Positions 43,834 to 52,900 of a stretch of DNA of 61,259 nt are shown in pieces. The first letter of the stretch is position 1; each line of letters begins with the position of its first letter. The position numbers and the translations under genes were made by a program. Below the pieces are notes generated by a model. That model saw nothing but the letters and a program-made list of their open reading frames with translations. It was not told the DNA's origin and searched no databases. Source of the stretch: Bradyrhizobium jicamae (GTDB lineage Bacteria > Pseudomonadota > Alphaproteobacteria > Rhizobiales > Xanthobacteraceae); NCBI RefSeq assembly GCF_001440395.1, contig NZ_LLXZ01000143.1:486-61744 (forward strand). The letters run 5' to 3'.

Positions 43834-43859
43834 TTCGCTAGCGAGCGCCCGCTTGTTAC
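43834..43859 (-). promoter_or_regulatory. ECF-type promoter element before the doxX-like gene
   Basis: On the minus strand: GTAACA at 43859-43854, 16 bases, then CGAA at 43837-43834, 108 bases before the ATG. Here the second box is CGAA, as in the Caulobacter SigF consensus that I remember. It lies just upstream of the ccdA stop (43866), so the doxX-thioredoxin pair has its own transcript start. Confidence 0.65.
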
Positions 43860-43865
43860 GGGGCC

Positions 43866-44597
43866 TTAGCCGAAATTTTGCAGGGCCGGGAAAGTCTCCA
43901 GCAGCCAGATGCTGACGCTGGAGACGGCGCCGGTCAGGAAGCCGATGCCGGTGATGACCATCAGGACGCCCATGGCCTGTTCGACCTTGCCGAGATGCCG
44001 CTTCATCCGTGCAAACAGCGAGGAGAACTGCTCGATCATGAAGGCCGCCAGCAGGAACGGGATTCCGAGCCCGGCGGAATAGACCGCCAGCAGGCCCGCG
44101 CCCTTGGTGACGGTGGCCTCAGCCGCCGCGATCGACAGGATCGCCGCCAGAATGGGGCCGATGCAGGGTGTCCAGCCGAACGCGAAGGCCAGCCCCATGG
44201 CATAGGCGCCCCAGAGGCCGACCGGCCTCGGCATATCCATCCGTCCCTCGCGCATCAACAGCCCGATCCGGGTCAGGCCGAGGAAATGCAGGCCCATGAT
44301 GATGATCACGATGCCGGCGAGGATCGAGAGTTCGGCAGACCATGCCCGGATCAGCCCGCCGATCAGGGAGGCGCTGGCGCCGAGCGCCACGAACACGGTG
44401 GAAAAGCCAAGCACGAACATCAGCGCCGCGGCCATCACCGCACGCTTCGAGGCCTGTGTCGGTCCGTCATTGGCGACATGCTCGATGGTCGCGCCGGTAA
44501 GATAGATCAGATAGGGCGGCACCAAAGGCAGCACGCAGGGCGACAGGAAGCTGACGAGACCGGCAATCAGGGCCGCCGGGATGGAAACATCGTGCAT
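43866..44597 (-). CDS. ccdA: CcdA-type thiol-electron transporter
   Basis: A 243-residue inner-membrane protein with six helices, which carries electrons from cytoplasmic thioredoxin to periplasmic thiol proteins. The two redox cysteines are visible: LVSFLSPCVLPLVPPYLIYL near the N-terminus and FGWTPCIGPILAAIL in the middle. It is the CcdA form (no thioredoxin domain). It lies just upstream of the buf-type genes, including an exported thioredoxin-fold protein, so it could supply that protein with electrons. Its usual role is cytochrome c maturation. Confidence 0.9.
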   Translation of the reverse strand: MHDVSIPAALIAGLVSFLSPCVLPLVPPYLIYLTGATIEHVANDGPTQASKRAVMAAALMFVLGFSTVFVALGASASLIGGLIRAWSAELSILAGIVIIIMGLHFLGLTRIGLLMREGRMDMPRPVGLWGAYAMGLAFAFGWTPCIGPILAAILSIAAAEATVTKGAGLLAVYSAGLGIPFLLAAFMIEQFSSLFARMKRHLGKVEQAMGVLMVITGIGFLTGAVSSVSIWLLETFPALQNFG

Positions 44598-44793
44598 TGC
44601 ATGACCTTCGAGAATTGCCGCAAGGCATAGCGCCGTCTTGGCATGTACGGAACAGGCAATCGATAAGTTTCGTCCTCATTACGGCTCAACTGCGGTCACA
44701 GAGCCGTGTCCGAAGGCCGAAATGGCCTCAGTCGCGAAACAGACGTTGCTATGATTCCGTATTGCGGTAATCAGACCGTTCACGGGACCCCGC

Positions 44794-46839
44794 ATGCGCC
44801 TCGGCATCCGCACCGCCATTTCCGCCCTCGTGCTGACGTCCATCGCCGTCAGCGCCGTCGGCGTGCATTTGTTGTGGTGGCGCACCGCCCATCAGGTCAG
44901 CCAAACGCTCGCCAACACCATCAACGACCAGATCGTATCAGCGGTCGGCGACGAATTGCAGTCGGTCACGAGCGAAGCGCGCTCGTCCATGATGGCCGTG
45001 CGGACGCTGCTGGCCGAAAAAGTGTTCGACCCGCGCGACGCACGGAAACGCGAAGTCGTATTCCGGTCGCAATTACTGTCGCAGCCGACCATCTCCTGGG
45101 TGGCGTTCGGATGGCCGGACGGCTCGTTCTTCGCCGGCCACAAGCTCGGCAACGACGTCATCGAAATGCTCGAGATCACGCCCGACCGCAATTTGCGCAT
45201 CAATCGCTACGAATTCGTCGGCGATGATCTCAAACTCAAGGCAAGCTGGTTCGAGGACACCGACTATTCCGTGACGGAGCAGCAATGGTTTCGAGTCGTC
45301 AGGGAGACCAACGACGAACACTGGTCGACGCTGACGGTGCATCCGCGCGGCGAGCGGCTGGCGGCGGCCTTCTCGGCGCCGGTCGAGATCGACAAGAAGC
45401 CGGCCGGCGTTGCCGCTATCATCATCGAACTGACCCGCGTCTCGAATTTCCTGTCGCAACTCACGGTCGGCAAATCGGCGGGCGCCTTCATTCTCGAACG
45501 GGACGGTAAGGTGGTGGCCTCGCCCGATCCCGATGCCAGCGAGCTGGTGGCGCTGAAGACCGATCATCCGCTGTTTCCGATCGCGGTCGATGCGATCAGG
45601 AGCGCCGGCAGCGCCTATGAGCCCGGCGAGGGGCAACCGTTCAATACGACGGTGACGCGGGACGGCAAGGCCTATCAGGCTGTCATCACGCCGATCTCCT
45701 TTCCAGGCTGGTCGCTGGTGACGGTAGTGCCGGAATCCGAATTCCTCGGACCGGTGCAGATGACGATCCGCAATCTGCTGATCGGCCTTGCGGCACTGAT
45801 CGTCTTCGCCGGGCTATTGTCGGCCTGGCTTGCCCAGCGCCTGATCGCAGCGCCCCTGATCAAGGTGGTCAACGAGATCAGGCATGTCGAGCGCTTCGAT
45901 CTCGACAAGGTGCAGCGGCATCCGTCGCGATTGACCGAGATCGGCAATCTTTCCGGTGCGATCGGCGACATGGCGCAGGGGCTTGCGGCATTCCGCAAAT
46001 ACATTCCCGCCGACCTCGTCAAGCGGTTGATCAGCGACGGCAACGGCGCGCGGCTTGGCGGCGCGGTGCGGCCGATGAGCGTGATGTTCATCGATCTTGC
46101 CGGATTCACCGGCATGTCGGAGCAGCTCGGCGACCGCATCATTCCGCTATTGTCGCGCTATTTCGATTGCGTGTCGGCGCAGATTCAAAATCAGAACGGC
46201 ACCATCGACAAATTCATCGGCGATGCCGTGATGGCGTTCTGGGGCGCGCCGTCGCCCAATCCCGATCATGCCGTCGATTGCTGCCGCGCCGCGCTGGCGT
46301 GCCGGCGTGCGGTGGAGGAGGCCGGTCTCGTCGACGACCACGGCCAGCGCGTCAGGATCCGCATCGGCATCAATTCCGGCGACATGCTGGTCGGCAATAT
46401 CGGATCGGAAGTGCGGCTGAACTACACCGTGATCGGCGACGCCGTGAATATCGCGAGCCGTCTGGAAAGCACCAACAAGGCGTACGGCTCCACCATCATC
46501 ATCGGACCCGAAACGCGAAGGCTGGCCGGCGACCGTATCGTGGTCCGCGAGCTCGACCGGCTGGCGGTCTATGGCCGCGCGGGCGGGCTGCAGATCTATG
46601 AATTGCTTGGCATGGCCGGTGAGCTCGACGGCAAGCCCGACTGGGTAACTTCCTATGAGGCCGGCCTCGCCGCCTGGCGCGCGGGCGACTTCAGCGCCGC
46701 GATCGATGGCTTCGAGAAGGCACTGGAGGTCCGCAAGGACGATGCGGCATCATCCCTGATGATCGAACGCTGCCGGCAACAACTCGAAAGTCCAGCCGCG
46801 GAGAACTGGGACGGCACGACCGTCACGCGAAGCAAGTAG
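44794..46839 (+). CDS. Membrane class III adenylate/guanylate cyclase
   Basis: A 681-residue receptor-type cyclase. An N-terminal helix (AISALVLTSIAVSAVGVHLL) is followed by a periplasmic Cache-like domain of about 270 residues, a second helix near 325-345, a HAMP domain, and a cyclase domain from about 420. The catalytic metal aspartates are in FIDLAGFTG and KFIGDAVMAFWGAP, and NIASRLEST is the transition-state Asn/Arg motif. A C-terminal 70-residue extension has one TPR-like unit (AAWRAGDFSAAIDGFEKALE). It makes cAMP or cGMP in response to a periplasmic signal. Confidence 0.9.
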   Translation: MRLGIRTAISALVLTSIAVSAVGVHLLWWRTAHQVSQTLANTINDQIVSAVGDELQSVTSEARSSMMAVRTLLAEKVFDPRDARKREVVFRSQLLSQPTISWVAFGWPDGSFFAGHKLGNDVIEMLEITPDRNLRINRYEFVGDDLKLKASWFEDTDYSVTEQQWFRVVRETNDEHWSTLTVHPRGERLAAAFSAPVEIDKKPAGVAAIIIELTRVSNFLSQLTVGKSAGAFILERDGKVVASPDPDASELVALKTDHPLFPIAVDAIRSAGSAYEPGEGQPFNTTVTRDGKAYQAVITPISFPGWSLVTVVPESEFLGPVQMTIRNLLIGLAALIVFAGLLSAWLAQRLIAAPLIKVVNEIRHVERFDLDKVQRHPSRLTEIGNLSGAIGDMAQGLAAFRKYIPADLVKRLISDGNGARLGGAVRPMSVMFIDLAGFTGMSEQLGDRIIPLLSRYFDCVSAQIQNQNGTIDKFIGDAVMAFWGAPSPNPDHAVDCCRAALACRRAVEEAGLVDDHGQRVRIRIGINSGDMLVGNIGSEVRLNYTVIGDAVNIASRLESTNKAYGSTIIIGPETRRLAGDRIVVRELDRLAVYGRAGGLQIYELLGMAGELDGKPDWVTSYEAGLAAWRAGDFSAAIDGFEKALEVRKDDAASSLMIERCRQQLESPAAENWDGTTVTRSK

Positions 46840-46903
46840 CCAGCGGCCAACGCCTTGCGCGGGGCGCAGGGCTTGGGCCATAGATGGGCCGGCCGTGATC
46901 CGC

Positions 46904-47914
46904 ATGCCACGGCGATCGACAGGGAAGTTGCCAACGTTGAAAGTCCTGCTGACGCATACGCCCCAGTCTCGCACGCAATATTACGGCGCGCGTAGCCTTG
47001 CCGGGCTGCGAGCCATCGCTGAGGTCAAGCTGCATGAAGCAGACGATGCGCTCGACGCTGCCGGCCTGATCGCGGCCGCTGCTGACGTCGATATCATCGT
47101 CGCCGACCGCCTCACGGCGGGGCCGGGCGAGATATTTCCAAAACTTCCGAAACTGCGCGCCTTCGTTCGCTGCGCGGTCGATATCCGCAACATCGATGTC
47201 GACGCCGCTTCCGCGGCCGGCGTCCTCGTCACGCAGGCCGGGCCCGGCTTCGTCCAGTCGGTCGCCGAACTCGCTCTGGGCTTCATGGTCGATCTGTCCC
47301 GCGGCGTGTCACGCGCCACGGCCGACTATCAGGCCGCGCGCAGGCCCGAAATCATCATGGGACGGCAACTGGCCGGCAGCCGCCTCGGCATCATTGGCTA
47401 CGGCAGCATCGGCCGTTACCTCGCCGATATCGCCAAGGTGCTGCGCATGGAGATCATGGTCGCCGATCCTTATGCCGCCGTCAGCGATGCCGCCATCCAG
47501 CATGTGCCGCTCGACGATCTGCTGGCGCGCGCCGACTATGTCGTCTGCCTCGCGGTCGCCAACGAGCAAACCGAAAACTTGATCGGGCAGGCGGCGCTGG
47601 CGCGCATGCAGCGGCACGCCTTCTTCATCAATTTGTCGCGCGGCAATCTCGTCGACGAGGCGGCGTTATCGGGCGCGCTCCGCGAAAACCGCATCGCCGG
47701 CGCCGCCATGGATGTCGGCCGCGCGCTGGACCAGATGCCGTCGCCGGAGCTCGCAAAACTGCCCAACGTCATCGCAACCCCGCACATCGGCGGCCTGACG
47801 CCGCCGGCGATCGAATACCAGTCGCTGGAAACGGTGCGGCAGGTTGAGGCCATTATTGCAGGCGAGGTGCCGGCCGGCTCGGTGAACGCCGATCGGTGGA
47901 AGCGGCGCCCTTGA
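46904..47914 (+). CDS. D-2-hydroxyacid dehydrogenase
   Basis: A 336-residue NAD-dependent dehydrogenase of the phosphoglycerate-dehydrogenase family. The nucleotide motif is GSRLGIIGYGSIGRYLADIA near residue 160, with the acidic residue in MVADPYA after it. Active-site Arg is in FINLSRGNLVDEAAL and His is in VIATPHIGGLTPPA. The frame opens with GTG at 46895; ATG 46904 is chosen, though a TTG nearer LKVLLTHTP could be the real start. The substrate is uncertain. The gene does not have the C-terminal ACT domain of long SerA. Confidence 0.85.
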   Translation: MPRRSTGKLPTLKVLLTHTPQSRTQYYGARSLAGLRAIAEVKLHEADDALDAAGLIAAAADVDIIVADRLTAGPGEIFPKLPKLRAFVRCAVDIRNIDVDAASAAGVLVTQAGPGFVQSVAELALGFMVDLSRGVSRATADYQAARRPEIIMGRQLAGSRLGIIGYGSIGRYLADIAKVLRMEIMVADPYAAVSDAAIQHVPLDDLLARADYVVCLAVANEQTENLIGQAALARMQRHAFFINLSRGNLVDEAALSGALRENRIAGAAMDVGRALDQMPSPELAKLPNVIATPHIGGLTPPAIEYQSLETVRQVEAIIAGEVPAGSVNADRWKRRP

Positions 47915-47986
47915 TGCAGCGATGACGGAAACGCTCGTCCGTATGGACGACCGATTTTTGGCCGGGTGGCCGCAGATCTGTCGATC

Positions 47987-48520
47987 TCAGCCGAAACGAT
48001 GAGCGCAACGCACCGGCTGGTACATTTGTTGGCTGTTATCTGCGCCGCGCTCGCGATCGCGGTAGGAGCACAGCTTGTTAACAAGGGTGGCAAAATTCGA
48101 TCCGTCATGCATGGCGTCGCTGAAGGTCTGTAGCGCCTCAAGCGTCTTGAACGACCAGATTGTGCGATACAGCCCGCTGCGCTTTTCGCTGGTCGCGGAA
48201 ACTGCATAGGTGCCGCGGTAGCCTACTTCGTATGGTGCATCAGTTGCAATTTTTGCCTCATTGTCGATCAGCCACTTCTTGAACTCATCGTGCTTGTCGA
48301 ACGGAACGTCGTAACCCCATTCAATCACAAGCGCGCCCAAGAGGGTGCTGCTGCCAAGGAGTTGATCAATTCCTTCGCCCTCACCATGCTTGAGGAGATC
48401 GCAGAATGGGAAGAAGCCGCCCGATCGCACCTCCGGCTCGATTGGCTTGACCGTCGGCGTGGTCAGCCGTTCTCCAGCGATAAGGTCGGAAACGAGCCGT
48501 GTCGGATCGATGTTGCTCAT
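47987..48520 (-). CDS. Unrecognised 177-residue protein of the radical SAM cluster
   Basis: I do not recognise this protein. It has no signal peptide and no clear membrane segment. The N-terminal 50 residues are polar and Pro/Glu-rich, with one Cys (FFPFCDLLKHG). The middle, LVIEWGYDVPFDKHDEFKKW, and YRTIWSFKTLEALQTFSDAM have the look of a dimeric alpha-beta-barrel (ABM/NIPSNAP-like) fold. The C-terminus ends with QQMYQPVRCAHRFG. It has the best ribosome binding site of the cluster (GGAGGA, five bases before the ATG) and follows the PqqD-like gene by 16 bases. It may be the substrate or a partner enzyme of the radical SAM protein. Confidence 0.7.
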   Translation of the reverse strand: MSNIDPTRLVSDLIAGERLTTPTVKPIEPEVRSGGFFPFCDLLKHGEGEGIDQLLGSSTLLGALVIEWGYDVPFDKHDEFKKWLIDNEAKIATDAPYEVGYRGTYAVSATSEKRSGLYRTIWSFKTLEALQTFSDAMHDGSNFATLVNKLCSYRDRERGADNSQQMYQPVRCAHRFG

Positions 48521-48536
48521 TAAATTCCTCCTTCAA

Positions 48537-48845
48537 TCAATCTGTTACCTTCAGCTCAATCAACCCCTGGTCGTGCAAATTCTTGATGCCAATCGCGAGC
48601 TGGCGACCGGCTTCTCGATCGGACATTTGAGACCCAACGTTCTTGCGGTACCGCTGCGCAACGTCGTGCGGGCTGCTGCCGTCGCAGAGCTCAAATATGA
48701 GCCAGGCATTGAGGTTCAGCATGAAGAGTTTCGGCGGACTGGGCCGAAACACCACGCAACTCTTCATCTCTTCAACGGGGCGAACCCGGAGGTTTGGGGC
48801 GTGGCTGTAGCAGCCATTCGGGTAGGACACGCAAGTCAACTCCAT
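48537..48845 (-). CDS. PqqD-family RiPP recognition protein
   Basis: A 102-residue PqqD-like protein. The family pattern is clear: APNLRVRPVEEMKSCVVF, then LFMLNLNAWLIFELCDG and an EIxxxY-like helical end (IKNLHDQGLIELKVTD). PqqD proteins bind leader peptides for radical SAM enzymes. The long start at 48845 overlaps the radical SAM gene by 74 bases; a start at 48767 would avoid this but would remove a conserved part. The coupling of the two genes is strong evidence that they work together. Confidence 0.82.
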   Translation of the reverse strand: MELTCVSYPNGCYSHAPNLRVRPVEEMKSCVVFRPSPPKLFMLNLNAWLIFELCDGSSPHDVAQRYRKNVGSQMSDREAGRQLAIGIKNLHDQGLIELKVTD

Positions 48846-49815
48846 GGTTGAGCGTTCGGTCGAATGGATCCGGCGCGTCCCACGCGCCGTGGAATGCGTA
48901 AGCAGTAGAACGACATCCGCCGTGAGACCCTTGGCTCGAGGAGCAGCTCGGGCAAGTTTCCTTGACCTGACCTGATCTCAATTCGCGGTACAGCGGATGG
49001 TCCCACGTCTCCATGAAGGAGACATTCTTGATGTTTCCGTAGTTAACGTATTCCCGAAGATAGGCGCATCCGATCGAGTCCCCGAATGCATTAACCGCCG
49101 CCATTTGCCAGCACGAATTGCCGTCATTTGGATGCCAGGATTGCATCAGTTTCATGCCAGCGGGCAATCGCAGCGAGTCGAGCGCCGCATGCATCTCGTC
49201 GAGCGAGAGGGAAACTTCGTTCCAGCGGTACTTGAAGCGGCCAAGCGGATAAGGGCGCAACACGCCGGCCGTCTTCACACCGAGCCGTTGAGCCAGATCG
49301 ATGTAGCCTTGCAGATCATCGGCGTTTCTGCGGTTAAGGATGGTGAGCAGTTGTGTTTCAATCCCTGCTTCCACCAAGTACGTCACGGCTTCGCAGGCGC
49401 GCGCATGACTGCCCTGTGTGCCTGTAAAGCTGTCGTGCACCTCGGCATGTGGGCTAAGAATATCGACAAGCACGATACCGACGCCGATCTCCTTGAGTCT
49501 GGCGGTGACATCGCGCGTTATCAGTGTGCCGTTGGTCCTGATCTCGGTGAAGAAACGGTTCGATGCGGAAGCGAGGAAGGGCAGGAAGTCCGGGCGATGA
49601 AAAGGTTCGCCCCCTTCAATATAGAGATAAACCACGCCGAGCTCGGCAATCTCATCAAGGAAGCGGCCCCACTCCTCGCTGTTCAACTCAGCCGACGCCT
49701 TCTCCGGCGAACAATCGGCATAGCAATGTTGGCAGAAGAGATTACAGGTCTCGGTGTAGCAAATTGAAAGCTTGAGCGGCTTCTGAAGCGCAAAGGGATT
49801 TTGTATGGGAGCCAT
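48772..49815 (-). CDS. Radical SAM/SPASM-type enzyme
   Basis: A 347-residue radical SAM protein. The CX3CX2C iron-sulfur motif is in TCNLFCQHCYADC near residue 24, with GGEP at LYIEGGEPFHRPDF. The C-terminal part has cysteines in NSCWQMAAVNAFGDSIGC and in ETCPSCSSSQGSHGGC, the pattern of a SPASM domain that holds an auxiliary cluster. Such enzymes modify ribosomal peptides or proteins, often with a PqqD-like partner, which follows here. It is divergent from the zinc-ribbon/cyclase regulator gene. No known precursor peptide is nearby, so the target is open. Confidence 0.9.
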   Translation of the reverse strand: MAPIQNPFALQKPLKLSICYTETCNLFCQHCYADCSPEKASAELNSEEWGRFLDEIAELGVVYLYIEGGEPFHRPDFLPFLASASNRFFTEIRTNGTLITRDVTARLKEIGVGIVLVDILSPHAEVHDSFTGTQGSHARACEAVTYLVEAGIETQLLTILNRRNADDLQGYIDLAQRLGVKTAGVLRPYPLGRFKYRWNEVSLSLDEMHAALDSLRLPAGMKLMQSWHPNDGNSCWQMAAVNAFGDSIGCAYLREYVNYGNIKNVSFMETWDHPLYRELRSGQVKETCPSCSSSQGSHGGCRSTAYAFHGAWDAPDPFDRTLNHGVDLRVLPEWLLQPRPKPPGSPR

Positions 49816-49835
49816 GACGGCAGCCCCTGTTTCTG

Positions 49836-49856
49836 CAACGCGATTCGATCGCGTTG
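49836..49856. promoter_or_regulatory. Perfect inverted repeat between the radical SAM operon and regulator
   Basis: CAACGCGAT and ATCGCGTTG flank TCG: nine-base arms without mismatch, 21 bases upstream of the radical SAM start and about 80 bases before the divergent gene at 49939. It is a good operator candidate that could control both directions. Confidence 0.6.
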
Positions 49857-49938
49857 TGGGCCTATCTCGCGCAAGCTTGGAATGCTAAGCTGGCATAAGA
49901 CCTATTAATTGGCAAGCCACAAGCCTACAGTCACTCAT

Positions 49939-52900
49939 ATGCAATGCCCTGGTTGCGCTCGTTCGAATCCGGAAACAGCGCGCTTCTGCTCCCAATGTGG
50001 CGCGAGGCTGCATCTAGCCTGTGAGAGCTGTGGCTCCGAAAGCCCGGCCGGGTCTCGCTTCTGTGGCGGATGTGGTGCGCCACTTTCGGATTCCTTGAAT
50101 GCTCAGCGCCTGGATCATTCCACATCGACCGGGACGTCTGGTGCGACGAACCATGATCAGCGTCCCGAGCGACGTCAGGTTACCGCGCTCTTCATAGACA
50201 TGATCGGTTCGACCGATCTGTCAGTTCAACTCGACGAGGAGGAGTTCAGGGATATCATCTTCAGCTATCGCGACACCTGCGCAAGCGCGGTACGACGCTT
50301 TGACGGCACCATCATTCGCTATATCGGAGATGGGCTTCTTGTATGTTTCGGATTCCCTGTAGCGCATGAGGATGATCCCGTCAGAGCGGTGCGCGCAGCG
50401 CTGTCGCTTCTGAACGATATGCGTCAACTTAACAGCCAGGAATCGTCCTCCAAGCCGCTGATCCACGTGCGGATGGGCATGCATACGGGGATTGTCATCG
50501 CGGGTGATTTGCGATCATCGGGAACGTTCGAGACGATGGGCATCCTCGGTGACACGCCCAATATTGCATCCCGGCTGCAGCAAATGGCGCCCGCGGATAC
50601 ATTGGTGATCTCCGAAACGACCGCTCGGCTCGTCGGCAGCCTGTTCGAGCTTCAAAGTCTTGGCTCGCACCAGATCCGCGGTACGCAGGGAGCAACCAAC
50701 CTCTACCAGGTTGTCGCTGAAAAGCTGGATCCCGGCCATGATGCGCTGCGCGCTGTCCATCCGATGGTTGGGCGCGGTCAGGAGCTTGCTCTTCTGCATG
50801 ATCGTTTCACGCAGACGATCAATGGAGAGGGACAACTGGTCCTCATTGCGGCCGAGGCTGGTGCGGGCAAGACACGGCTGGTACGCGAGTTCAAGGAAGC
50901 GCTCGCAGGCACAAAGGCATCGTCCGTCACCTGCTATTGCTCGGCGTATAATCAGTCGAGCGCGCTGTACCCAATAGTCGAGTTGATCCGCCGCGCACTG
51001 AACCTGGACAGTCTCGGCGCCGTCGAGGACAAGCTTGCGCGTATCGAAGAGGTCTTTGCCGGATTGGAGTCCGTAACCGCCGATGCCGTTGGGCTGATAG
51101 CTGAACTTCTCGAACTGCCAGTGTCGTCACCGAAGCACGAGTTGGCTCCTTCGCAGCGTCGCGAGCTCCTGCTTGATGTCCTCACGCACTGGCTGCTTAG
51201 GCAATCCGAACAGCAGCCTGTCCTGTTTATCGTTGAAGATCTTCATTGGGCCGATGCTTCGACCAGCAGCCTGCTCGCCCGGCTGATTCAGCGAATTTCG
51301 GCTCGGCAGGTGATGGCAATCTTCACATTCCGGCCGGAATTCAAGGCTGAGTGGATGCTGGAAGCGCACGGGACGCGCCTCGGCCTTCGCCGACTTTCTC
51401 CGATCGAGGCTCGGATCCTGGTCAAGCAAGTCGTCGGAGCCGCGATCATCCCGACCGATGTGATCGAGCTGGTCGTTACAAAGACGGGCGGTATCCCACT
51501 CTTCATCGAGGAACTGACTAAGACAGTGCTTGAAGGCAATGTGTCCGCGAGCAGCGAGAATGATTTGCGACTCGCGTCTGCCGTGGACAGCATTCCATCG
51601 ACGTTGCGTGGTTCACTGGCTGCGCGGCTGGATCGTCTCAAGGTCGCGAAACCCCTGGCGCAAATTGCTGCGACACTCGGGCGTGTTTTCGACAGGCAAG
51701 TTCTAAGTGCAGTTACCGGTGAGAGCGAGGCGGCACTTCACGATCAACTGGCTGAGCTCCTGCGGGATGACTTCTTGCAGCAGCACGGAGTACTCGGCCA
51801 CGCCAAGTATTCGTTCCGGCACGCGCTCATTCAGGACGCCGCGTACGATTCGCTACTGAAAAGCGAGCGTCAGGCGTTGCATCGCAAGATTGCGGAGGTT
51901 CTATCGAGCCAGTTTCCGACAGTGGTCGCGGCGACACCTGAAGTCGTTGCTCAGCATTACACGGCCGCGAACCTTAATGAGCCTGCCATACTGCATTGGG
52001 AAGCAGCGGGAAAAAAGGCTGCGGAGCGCTCGGCGAACGTGGAAGCCGCCAGTCACTTTGCGAGCGCGCTGGCGGCGCTGCGGCGCCTTCCCGATACAGT
52101 CGAGCGCGCGCGTCGCGAGCTCTCGCTGGAGATTGATCGTGGATCACAGCTTCTCGCCACGAAGGGTAATGCTGCACCTGAGGTCGAAACCGTATTCTCC
52201 CGCGCTTGCGAGCTGAGCGAACGGCTCGGGGAGCATCACATGCTCTTCAGGGCCCTCTATGGACTCATGATGTTTTGCATCGTTCGGGGTCAGCTCGAGA
52301 AGGCGAATGCGCTCGGCGTGCGGCTGGTCGAGCGCGCAGAACTGGCAAATGACCGCGATCTTCTGCTGCAGGCAAAACGGCCGCTTGGGCTGACTCTTTT
52401 CTATCTTGGTCAATTCGCAGTTGCGAAAACAGCTCTTGAGGAGGCGCTCCGGTTGTATGATCCGGATCGGCACCACCATCATCGTTTTGAGTATGGTTCC
52501 GATCCTGCTGTGCTGGCCCAATGCAATCTTGCGTGGACTGAATGGTTCATGGGGCTAGCCGATAGCGCCGTGGCGGACAGCGCCCGGGCGATCGATAGAG
52601 CCGTTCAACTCGATCATCCCCACAGTCTCGGGTTTGCGGTGAGCTTCGAAGCTTCGATTCGACAGGCGCGAGGCGAAGCGGTCGAGGCCCTCGAAGCGGC
52701 GGAGCGAGCCATCAATGTCGGGCGCAAATATCGCTTTCCATATTGGAGTGCGTGGGGCCAAATGCTGCGGGGCTGGGCTGTCGGAAAACTCGGCGACTTG
52801 CGGGAAGGCGCCGCAGAAATCGAGCAGGGCCTTGCCGACTATCGTGCAACAGGCGCAGAGCTCATGCGGCCATATGGACTGATGCTGCTCGCCGAGACTG

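Noticed and set aside
36826..44597. ECF sigma or anti-sigma gene linked to the bufferin locus
   Set aside because: No protein in the region has sigma-2/sigma-4 domains; the regulator implied by the promoter elements must be outside the window.
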